A DNA stretch of 12,337 nt from JBBECF01 sp040881945 (GTDB lineage Bacteria > Pseudomonadota > Alphaproteobacteria > Dongiales > Dongiaceae). A program made the translations under genes and the position numbers. The notes beneath the pieces were generated by a model. It was not told the DNA's origin. It searched no databases and was given only the letters and a program-made list of their open reading frames with translations. Location: positions 1 through 12,337 of the forward strand of contig JBBECF010000195.1 in NCBI GenBank assembly GCA_040881945.1. The letters run 5' to 3'. Positions 7,365 to 12,337 of this stretch are shown here, one piece after another. The number at the start of each line of letters is the position of its first letter. Positions within the stretch are counted from its first letter, which is position 1.

Positions 7365-8018
7365 CTAATCGTGGGCGATCACGTTGAGGAGCGACGAGTG
7401 GACCTTCAAGCTGCCGTTGTACTCGATGAAGCCGAGCTTTCGGAACTTGTTCATGAAGAAGTTGACCCGGGACCGCGTCGTACCCACCCTTGCCGCCAAT
7501 AGCTCCTGATTGATGTCGGGAATGACGGGTTCCATCTTCCCGTCCTTGCCGAATTGGGCGAGCATCAAGAGAACGCGAGCCAGCCGCTTCTCGCTTGAAT
7601 TGAAAAGCTGATCGACCAGGTCCGCTTCGATCTGGATGTTGCGAGACAGCAGGTACGCCATGAACAGCTGCGAGAATACCGGTTCGTCCCGGAGTTTGCG
7701 TATCATCGTGTCCTTTTCAATCCTGGAGATGGCACACTCCGCCGTCGCACTAGCGGTCGCCATGTGCAAAGGTTGACCGGCCAGGCATCCTTCGCCGAAG
7801 AACTCGCCCGGCTCCAGGATCCCGATGACTCCTTCTTTGCCTTGTTCCGAAAGGACGGTGATCTGGACCTTGCCCTCATGAATGTAGAAGACCGCTTCGG
7901 CAGCGTCCCCCTGGCGGAAGATGGGATGCCCCCGTTGGTATTTCACGACGCTGCGGCCGTTCCCGACCGATGCGAGGAAGGGCTGCGGATCGAAGCGCTG
8001 AGCTGTCTTGCTTGCCAT
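7365..8018 (-). CDS. Crp/Fnr family transcriptional regulator
   Basis: This is a DNA-binding regulator of 217 residues. Residues about 22-115 form the cyclic-nucleotide-binding-type beta barrel (HPIFRQGDAAEAVFYIHEGKVQITVLS, then GEFFGEGCLAG). The long dimer helix follows (about 115-140). The winged helix-turn-helix spans about 168-205 (INQELLAARVGTTRSRVNFFMNKFRKLGFIEYNG). The Arg-Ser pair that holds the cAMP phosphate in E. coli CRP is absent; the matching stretch reads LHMATA (84-89), so the signal is probably not cAMP. The N-terminal cysteine cluster of FNR is also absent. The C-terminus (KVHSSLLNVIAHD) is the form seen in large sets of Crp/Fnr paralogues in alphaproteobacteria. GGAAGG precedes the ATG by about 6 bases. 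It stands alone with its own promoter, and its targets cannot be read from the sequence. Confidence 0.93.
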   Translation of the reverse strand: MASKTAQRFDPQPFLASVGNGRSVVKYQRGHPIFRQGDAAEAVFYIHEGKVQITVLSEQGKEGVIGILEPGEFFGEGCLAGQPLHMATASATAECAISRIEKDTMIRKLRDEPVFSQLFMAYLLSRNIQIEADLVDQLFNSSEKRLARVLLMLAQFGKDGKMEPVIPDINQELLAARVGTTRSRVNFFMNKFRKLGFIEYNGSLKVHSSLLNVIAHD

Positions 8019-8055
8019 GGTCTACCTTCCACAGTTCGCGGCTAACCCGCCGAAT

Positions 8056-8085
8056 GTTGTAGTTGCGACGAAATGCGTGCGTCAA
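8056..8085 (-). promoter_or_regulatory. Probable promoter of Crp/Fnr gene
   Basis: On the minus strand, TTGACG (8085-8080), an 18-base spacer and TACAAC (8061-8056) sit about 38 bases ahead of the ATG at 8018. Both boxes match the sigma-70 consensus at most positions. Confidence 0.55.
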
Positions 8086-8092
8086 CACGATT

Positions 8093-8121
8093 AAGCTGAA
8101 CAAGCTGAACAACAGATGAAC
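8093..8121. repeat. Tandem 9-mer repeats upstream of the regulator promoter
   Basis: AAGCTGAAC occurs twice head to tail (8093-8101 and 8102-8110), followed by a diverged third unit AACAGATGAAC (8111-8121). They begin 8 bases upstream of the -35 box. Position and spacing suit an activator or autoregulatory site, but no known consensus is recognised. Confidence 0.5.
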
Positions 8122-8125
8122 AAAA

Positions 8126-8368
8126 GGATCAGTCATTGAGGCAGGAGTTGCGCGCCTTTGGCAGCGGGTGGGCTGTCCGTCGAGTTCTCTGTTTGTTCCT
8201 GCGTTGGGGAGACGGCGGAGGAGGCGGGCGAGCCGCTGGGGATGTTCGGGCGGCGCTTTAGCAGCCGACAAATGATGTGCTACAAAGCTACGGACACCTT
8301 CACGCGCTACGGACAGGCATTGCGCCGGCGCGTGATGCGGGCTCGGCGGCATAAGAACGCTGAATTCA
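8126..8368. other. Gene-free region between tRNA-Phe and regulator promoter
   Basis: No supportable gene is found. A 10-mer, GCTACGGACA, is repeated in direct orientation at 8287-8296 and 8306-8315 (19 bases apart). It is followed at once by the 16-mer that also occurs at 11-26, which includes most of the palindrome GCGCCGGCGC (8322-8331). These lie just downstream of the tRNA on its strand and may relate to processing or termination. Confidence 0.4.
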
Positions 8369-8444
<76 letters not shown>

Positions 8445-8459
8445 GACCGTGGCGAGCGG

Positions 8460-8488
8460 CTTATAGGAAAAAACCGCCGCCCTGTCCA
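8460..8488 (-). promoter_or_regulatory. Promoter of tRNA-Phe
   Basis: On the minus strand, TGGACA (8488-8483), exactly 17 bases, then TATAAG (8465-8460). Each box matches consensus at five of six positions. The predicted start is near 8453, giving a leader of about 8 bases before the tRNA 5' end. A T6 run (8473-8468) lies in the spacer; with the CCGCG/CGCGG hairpin at 8494-8508 it could also serve as a weak end for the yacG transcript. Confidence 0.7.
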
Positions 8489-8513
8489 GCATACCGCGCA
8501 GGCCGCGGCGCTG

Positions 8514-8732
8514 TCACTCCTCGGCCCGGGCCGGGGTCGTATCGTCCGCCGGCTCTTCGTCGGTGGCGATGCGGTAGCCTTCCTTGAGCCAGCGCCCGAG
8601 ATCGATATCCGCGCAGCGCGCCGAACAGAACGGCCGGTACTTGTCGATCGCCGCCGCCCCGCAGGTCGGGCAGCCGCGCCGGCGCCGTGCCGGCTCGCCC
8701 GCGCCGCCCGAAGCCTGGTCCTTCCGCGACAT
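8514..8732 (-). CDS. yacG: DNA gyrase inhibitor YacG (zinc ribbon)
   Basis: This small zinc protein of 72 residues is known in E. coli to bind GyrB and block gyrase from binding DNA. Four cysteines form the zinc site in the pattern CPTC (21-24), 11 residues, CSARC (36-40). The signature RPFCSARCADIDLGRWLKEGYRI follows and is unmistakable. The N-terminus (1-20) is basic, and the tail after residue 58 is acidic. Two adjacent ATGs are possible (8735 and 8732). The second is preferred because GGAGG lies 6 bases ahead of it. It overlaps the rng stop as TGATG, implying translational coupling. It is the last gene of the maf - rng - yacG operon. Confidence 0.95.
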   Translation of the reverse strand: MSRKDQASGGAGEPARRRRGCPTCGAAAIDKYRPFCSARCADIDLGRWLKEGYRIATDEEPADDTTPARAEE

Positions 8733-9952
8733 CATGCCCCTCCGCCCGAAACATCCTCCGCCGCCGGGCCGGCGACGCGCCCGACGCCGCCGCAGGCGGG
8801 GCAGGCGCGCATCAACTGCGCGGCGAGGCTCGGGCCGCGACGACGGCGCGTCATCTCGACGAGCCCGAGGCGCGACATCGACCCGACCGAGCAGGCGCAG
8901 GGGTCTGCCGCAACCGCGCGGCCCAGCGCCTCGACGACCTGCCGCCGATTGTCCTTCGACTTCAGGTCCACGAAATCGACGATTACGATACCACCGATAT
9001 TGCGCAGGCGCAGCTGATGGGCGATTTCCGCCGCCGCCTCCAGATTGCATTGCAGCAGCGTGCGTTCCGCGCCCTGTCCCGGCGAAGTCCCGGTGTTGAC
9101 GTCGATCGCGGTCAGGGTCTCGCCCGGCTCGAACAGCAGCCATCCGCCGGACGGCAGAGGCGCGCGCGGCTCGAGCGCCGCCGCGACTTCGTCCGCGATC
9201 TCCGCTTCGCTGGGCACCCAGTCGCGCGCCGGCCGGTAGACCACGCGCCCGGCCAGGTCCGGCGCGGCGGCGGCCAGCGACCGCTGCGCCGCCGCCGCCG
9301 CCGCGCGCGCGTCGCAGACGATCCCCGCCGGCGGCGGGCCGGCCTGGTCGCGCAACAGTCGGTACACCGCGTCGCCGTCATAATGGAGCCTGGCCGGCGG
9401 CTTGGCGGCGGCGCGCCGCGCCAGCACACCCGCCCAGGCCGCCCGCAAGCGGTCGGCCTCGGCGGCCAGCGCTTCGGACCCCGAGCCGGCCGCGGCGCGG
9501 CGCAGGACGAAGCCTTCGCCGGGCCCGGCGAGGCGCCGCACGAGGTCAGCCAGACGCTGCCATTCCGGCGTCCGCTCGACCCGCTCGGACAGCCGCACGC
9601 CGGGACGGTGCGGATCGAAGTCGAGAAGCCGGCCGGCCACGACCGGCCGGGCGCGCAGCCGCGCCCCCTTGTTGCCCTGGGCCCCGCGCGTCACCTGGAC
9701 CACGACGGCGGCGCCGTCGGTCGGCCGCTCGCCGCCTTCGCCGAGCGGCAGGAAACCCGGTCGCGCCAACCCGATGTCGACGAAGGCCGCGTCGAGGCCC
9801 TTATCGACGCCGGTCACGCGGCCGAGGTAAATGTCGCCCGGCCGGCCCGCGCTCGCGGCGCGCTCGACAGTGTATTCGGCCAGCCGGTCGTCGGCCCACA
9901 GCGCGAGTCGCTGTTCGCCGGGCCGGGTCGAGACCAGCAGGCGGCCGGTCAC
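8732..9952 (-). CDS. rng: Ribonuclease E/G family endoribonuclease (RNase G-like)
   Basis: This single-strand-specific endoribonuclease acts in rRNA maturation and mRNA decay. It has 406 residues, shorter than RNase G of E. coli (489), with no C-terminal scaffold like that of RNase E. An S1-like RNA-binding region spans about 37-95 (GDIYLGRVTGVDKGLDAAFVDIG, GFLPLGE). The catalytic DNase-I-like domain holds the two metal-binding aspartates in TAIDVNTG (D284) and GGIVIVDFVDL (D326), corresponding to D303 and D346 of RNase E. It ends with GLVEMTRRRR and the zinc-link cysteines CPAC (384-387). Residues about 150-235 are Ala/Arg-rich and less conserved. The GTG start at 9952 overlaps the maf stop as GTGA, the usual mark of coupling; longer readings enter maf in another frame and are rejected. 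Cytoplasmic. Gene symbol rng is chosen over rne because of length. Confidence 0.92.
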   Translation of the reverse strand: MTGRLLVSTRPGEQRLALWADDRLAEYTVERAASAGRPGDIYLGRVTGVDKGLDAAFVDIGLARPGFLPLGEGGERPTDGAAVVVQVTRGAQGNKGARLRARPVVAGRLLDFDPHRPGVRLSERVERTPEWQRLADLVRRLAGPGEGFVLRRAAAGSGSEALAAEADRLRAAWAGVLARRAAAKPPARLHYDGDAVYRLLRDQAGPPPAGIVCDARAAAAAAQRSLAAAAPDLAGRVVYRPARDWVPSEAEIADEVAAALEPRAPLPSGGWLLFEPGETLTAIDVNTGTSPGQGAERTLLQCNLEAAAEIAHQLRLRNIGGIVIVDFVDLKSKDNRRQVVEALGRAVAADPCACSVGSMSRLGLVEMTRRRRGPSLAAQLMRACPACGGVGRVAGPAAEDVSGGGA

Positions 9953-10539
9953 GCCGGGTATCCCATGCCGACGAGGAGGGCGCGGGTCTCGAACAGCGGC
10001 AGGCCCACGACATTGGAATACGAGCCGTTGATCGCCGGCACGAAGCCGGCGGCGCGGCCCTGGATGGCGTAGCCGCCGGCCTTGCCCCGCCATTCCCCGC
10101 CGGCCAGGTAGGCGTCGATCTCGTCGCGGCCGAGCCGCTTGAAGGCGACGGTCGTCACCACCAGCCGGCGGCGGCGCAAGCCGCCCGGCGCGATCAGGCT
10201 GACGCCGCCGATCACCCGATGGCGGCGCCCGGAGAGCAGGTCCAGGCAGGCGCGCGCCGTCGGTTCGTCGTCGGCCTTGGGAAGAATCCGCCGGCCGCAG
10301 GCCACCACCGTGTCGGCGGCAAGCACGAAGCTTTGCGGGTGCCTGAGGGCGACCGTCTCGGCCTTGGCGTCGGCGATGCGCGCCGCGTAGGCGACCGGAA
10401 GCTCGCGTCGAAAGGGAGTTTCGTCGATGCGCGCGGGATCGACCGTGTCGGGCGCCACCCCGATCTGGCGCAGAAGCTCCAATCGGCGCGGCGACGCCGA
10501 TGCCAGCACGAGAGGCGGAGGGTTCGCCGCCGCGGCCAT
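9949..10539 (-). CDS. maf: Maf family nucleoside triphosphate pyrophosphatase
   Basis: This enzyme hydrolyses non-canonical or excess (d)NTPs, typically dTTP/UTP or modified pyrimidines, to the monophosphate and pyrophosphate, keeping them out of nucleic acids. The 196 residues are the family's usual length. The motifs are SASPRR (14-19, phosphate binding), AADTVV with the catalytic-site D76 (75-79), the LSG at 102-104, and GKAGGYAIQGRA (152-163) leading into INGSYSNVVGLPL. The exact substrate class (YhdE or YceF type) cannot be settled from these motifs alone. In-frame ATGs further upstream exist, but GGGAG with a 5-base gap marks 10539. It is the first gene of the coupled maf - rng - yacG operon. 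infA, which often precedes maf in alphaproteobacteria, is not present. Confidence 0.95.
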   Translation of the reverse strand: MAAAANPPPLVLASASPRRLELLRQIGVAPDTVDPARIDETPFRRELPVAYAARIADAKAETVALRHPQSFVLAADTVVACGRRILPKADDEPTARACLDLLSGRRHRVIGGVSLIAPGGLRRRRLVVTTVAFKRLGRDEIDAYLAGGEWRGKAGGYAIQGRAAGFVPAINGSYSNVVGLPLFETRALLVGMGYPA

Positions 10540-10654
10540 CGAGACTCCCAGCGGCCAGGTTATTCTTGCGCATTTTTCCGGAGGTGTGCGCCGGCACCCA
10601 TCGGACCGATCGACCGGGCCGACGCCGCCGACAGCCTTTCCCCGATGGGCGCGG

Positions 10655-10683
10655 ATCATACCGCCATCCCGCGGCTTCGACAA
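10655..10683 (-). promoter_or_regulatory. Probable promoter of maf - rng - yacG
   Basis: On the minus strand, TTGTCG (10683-10678), a 17-base spacer and TATGAT (10660-10655). Four and five of six bases match consensus. The predicted start near 10648 gives a leader of about 110 bases before maf. Confidence 0.5.
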
Positions 10684-10787
10684 ACGGGAAGCACGGGTGT
10701 GCGACCCGCCGCGGGACGCGCATTGCGGGCGGGCCGCGGGTTCCTACGGGAGTCGGTCGAGGTCTCCTCGGCGGTCCCGGTTTTCCG

Positions 10788-10817
10788 TTGACATCTATAG
10801 GAATAATAGCCTACAAT
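10788..10817 (+). promoter_or_regulatory. Strong sigma-70-type promoter for the plus-strand gene
   Basis: TTGACA (10788-10793, perfect) is followed by an 18-base spacer and TACAAT (10812-10817, five of six). The spacer is AT-rich in an otherwise GC-rich region. Predicted start near 10824, about 100 bases upstream of the coding region. This is the best promoter in the window. Confidence 0.75.
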
Positions 10818-10833
10818 GCGGTAATTATGGGAT

Positions 10834-10869
10834 GGGGCCGTGCGCGGAAAGCGCCGGCCCCTTTCCTGT
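10834..10869 (+). terminator. Terminator-shaped leader hairpin, possible attenuator
   Basis: GGGGCCG (10834-10840) pairs with CGGCCCC (10855-10861), and GCGC (10842-10845) pairs with GCGC (10851-10854). Together they give 11 pairs with one bulged T (10841) and loop GGAAA, followed by the T-rich tract TTTCCTGTT. It begins only about 10 bases after the predicted transcript start. A second hairpin, GGCCGC-CGAT-GCGGCC (10873-10888), follows directly. CGGCCCG (10884-10890) could pair in turn with most of GGGGCCG, so the two structures could compete. Confidence 0.55.
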
Positions 10870-10926
10870 TGCGGCCGCCGATGCGGCCCGCACCCGTCCA
10901 TCGAACTACACGAAGGAGCGATGCCG

Positions 10927-12042
10927 ATGTGGCCTTGGCCCTATCGCCCGGAAGCCTATTTCGGGTCCTATCCGCGTCCCCTCGCGCCCGCGCCGTCAAC
11001 GGGACTGCTCGCGCCGCAGTTGTTTCCCGCGCCGCCGTCGTTCACGCAACGGCCATCTGCGGTCCCACCGACCGTGGCCCCGCCGACGGTTGTCTCGCCG
11101 ACGACCCCGCAGCCGATCTGGCCGCCGCAACCGATCCCCGGCGCCGGCCTCATCGAGAAAGGGCTGTTTCCGGACCCGCCGCCGGTGGCGCCGCATGGCG
11201 GGCTGCTGGACTGGGTGGCGTTCGGCGACTTCCTGCGGCGGGAGCAACAGGCGGCGCAGCCGCGCTTCAGGCGCGCCGACCTGCCGGAGGAGCTGCGCCA
11301 AATCAGGACCGGCCCCGGCAGCGGCCTGTTCGGCAAGATCATCGAGGAGATCACGGAACCGGAGCCGACGCCGTGGGACGAAAAGCCGCGGGTGGCAGGA
11401 TACCCGATCTCGAGGCCATTCGATGAACGGCGGCCGCCATGGTGGCAGTCGATCGAGTCGTGGCCAACGGCGATGCGGGAGCCGGCGATGCGGCCGATGG
11501 CGCCGCTCGGCCCCGACCCACGGCGGCAACCGGTCGGACAAGGCGATTGGTTGGGCACCGGCGCGGGCACGACCGCGGAAGGCGCAACGCCGAAGGAGTC
11601 GACGGAGAACGTCGGCGGGGAGGACTTCAAAGAAACCCACAAATGGTTGGATCGGTACTTCTCCCGCGACCCCGACGAAAACAAACCGAGCGCCGTCGTC
11701 ATCGACACGCCGGACGGACCACATATCGCCATGGAGCCGGTGACAGGCAAGCCGTGGACCCTGCCCGCCATGAAGGCGCCGCGATACTCGGCCGAGCGGG
11801 CGCAGGATTGGCAGTTGCCCCGGTACACGCCGCCTGGCGAAGCGGACATCCAGGGCATCGAACGGCGCCGACAGGAAGGGAAGCGCATAGATTCGGATGA
11901 AATCGCTCGATCCGATTGGCCGCGGATGGGGCACCCCGTCGTGATTCGCTACCCGAATGGCGACATGCATATCACCCGGCACAAGGAGACTGGAGAAGAA
12001 CTCAAGGTCGGCGGGGGCAATCAGCTCGTCATCGACGCCTAG
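10927..12042 (+). CDS. Uncharacterised proline-rich protein with duplicated motif
   Basis: I do not recognise this 371-residue protein. It has no signal peptide or membrane segment. Residues about 5-75 are rich in Pro, Thr, Trp and Ala (SAVPPTVAPPTVVSPTTPQP) and probably disordered. The middle has a short amphipathic part (WVAFGDFLRREQQAAQPRFRRADLPEELRQIRTG) and further Pro/Trp-rich stretches. The C-terminal third looks folded and carries two related motifs: VVIDTPDGPHIAMEPVTGK (257-275) and VVIRYPNGDMHITRHKETGE (338-357). ATG 10927 is preferred to ATG 10921 because AAGGAG is 8 bases before the former and only 2 before the latter. It stops at TAG 12040-12042, but the same frame stays open beyond it. 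The gene is divergent from maf. A role in secretion or envelope binding would be guesswork. Coding status is supported by the promoter, ribosome site and codon bias. Confidence 0.7.
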   Translation: MWPWPYRPEAYFGSYPRPLAPAPSTGLLAPQLFPAPPSFTQRPSAVPPTVAPPTVVSPTTPQPIWPPQPIPGAGLIEKGLFPDPPPVAPHGGLLDWVAFGDFLRREQQAAQPRFRRADLPEELRQIRTGPGSGLFGKIIEEITEPEPTPWDEKPRVAGYPISRPFDERRPPWWQSIESWPTAMREPAMRPMAPLGPDPRRQPVGQGDWLGTGAGTTAEGATPKESTENVGGEDFKETHKWLDRYFSRDPDENKPSAVVIDTPDGPHIAMEPVTGKPWTLPAMKAPRYSAERAQDWQLPRYTPPGEADIQGIERRRQEGKRIDSDEIARSDWPRMGHPVVIRYPNGDMHITRHKETGEELKVGGGNQLVIDA

Positions 12043-12072
12043 GAGGCCGAACGGCTAGGCCTCGGCGACTGG

Positions 12073-12273
12073 ATGATTCATACCCGGCCGAAGCCGAAGC
12101 GTCCGGTGTACATGCCATCCGACCTGCCGCTTGGCGATCCATCCGGCAGGCGGCGGCTGTCGCGGCGCGACATCGCCCGTTTCTTGGGCAAGGAGATCCT
12201 GTCGGTCCTGCCAGAGCTTTTCGAGACCGAGGCGGAGAAGCGGGCCCGCGAACTCTACGCGCCGCGCCCGTAA
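12073..12273 (+). CDS. In-frame continuation of the preceding gene, or separate small ORF
   Basis: This 66-residue frame runs MIHTRPKPKRPVYMPSDLP to RELYAPRP and ends at TAA 12271-12273. It is in exactly the same frame as the preceding gene. The ten codons between that gene's TAG and this ATG are also open and GC-rich at third positions (EAERLGLGDW). There is no ribosome site at usable distance from the ATG: the AGGAGG at 12041-12046 is 26 bases away. It therefore reads better as the natural C-terminus of the upstream protein, cut off by a nonsense codon, than as an independent gene. The content (SRRDIARFLGKEILSVLPELFETEAEKRAREL) is a probable helical, charged tail. The function is unknown. 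Confidence 0.45.
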   Translation: MIHTRPKPKRPVYMPSDLPLGDPSGRRRLSRRDIARFLGKEILSVLPELFETEAEKRARELYAPRP

Positions 12274-12337
12274 GCGTTTCGGGCATGCGGCCGGGGATTA
12301 CTGCCGCGGCTGCCAGGCCTCGACCCGGCGCCGACCC

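Noticed and set aside
8687..10072. Long plus-strand open frame (461 codons) opposite rng and yacG
   Set aside because: It is antisense to RNase E/G, YacG and the end of Maf, with low-complexity Arg/Ala/Gly composition and no recognisable domain.
10671..10683. GCTTCGACAAACG as another copy of the 7223-7301 repeat
   Set aside because: Only the CTTCGACAA core matches; there is no inverted partner or terminal repeat, and it overlaps the maf -35 box.
10968..11982. Minus-strand frames opposite the plus-strand unknown gene
   Set aside because: They lack a ribosome site and recognisable domains. The plus strand has a near-consensus promoter, a ribosome site and a codon pattern that continues to a stop.
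12298..12337. Possible C-terminus of a minus-strand gene (ends VEAWQPRQ, stop at 12300-12298)
   Set aside because: Only 12 codons are visible; it is plausible but cannot be supported from this window.

Overview
The window looks like chromosome from a GC-rich alphaproteobacterium. Evidence for this is the GC-rich third codon positions, the maf - rng - yacG - tRNA-Phe arrangement, a Crp/Fnr regulator with the C-terminus seen in many alphaproteobacterial paralogues, and an encoded CCA end on the tRNA. A Rhodospirillales- or Rhizobiales-like host would fit, but I cannot place it more closely. No integrase, transposase, CRISPR array or phage gene is visible.

Layout. Positions 194-6840 are a minus-strand run of cell-envelope genes. 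Read in transcription order they are: a secreted protein with Sel1 repeats and seven peptidoglycan-binding domains (4894-6840), closed by a strong hairpin; a glycine-zipper surface-antigen lipoprotein (4085-4585); a tiny DUF3309 membrane peptide (3804-3962); a secreted protein with a jelly-roll-like C-terminal half (2763-3680); and the class A penicillin-binding protein PBP1A (194-2671). Positions 6841-7364 hold no gene, but carry an AT-rich stretch with two palindromes and a palindromic dispersed repeat. Next, all on the minus strand, come a Crp/Fnr regulator (7365-8018) with its own promoter, and tRNA-Phe (8369-8444) with a good sigma-70-type promoter. The maf - rng - yacG operon (10539 down to 8514) follows, with its genes coupled by stop/start overlaps.

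Positions 10788-12273 are the only plus-strand unit and the least ordinary part. A near-consensus promoter is followed within about 20 bases by a terminator-shaped hairpin, and then by an unrecognised proline-rich protein of 371 residues. That protein contains two copies of a short motif. Its reading frame ends at a TAG and then continues open and coding-like for another 76 codons.

Most of the window is housekeeping and envelope functions: wall synthesis (PBP1A), wall-binding and lipoprotein factors, nucleotide sanitation (Maf), RNA processing (RNase E/G) and gyrase control (YacG). I see no complete novel multi-gene system. The best leads are the leader and interrupted frame of the plus-strand gene, the palindromic repeat at 7223-7327, and the seven-domain wall-binding protein.
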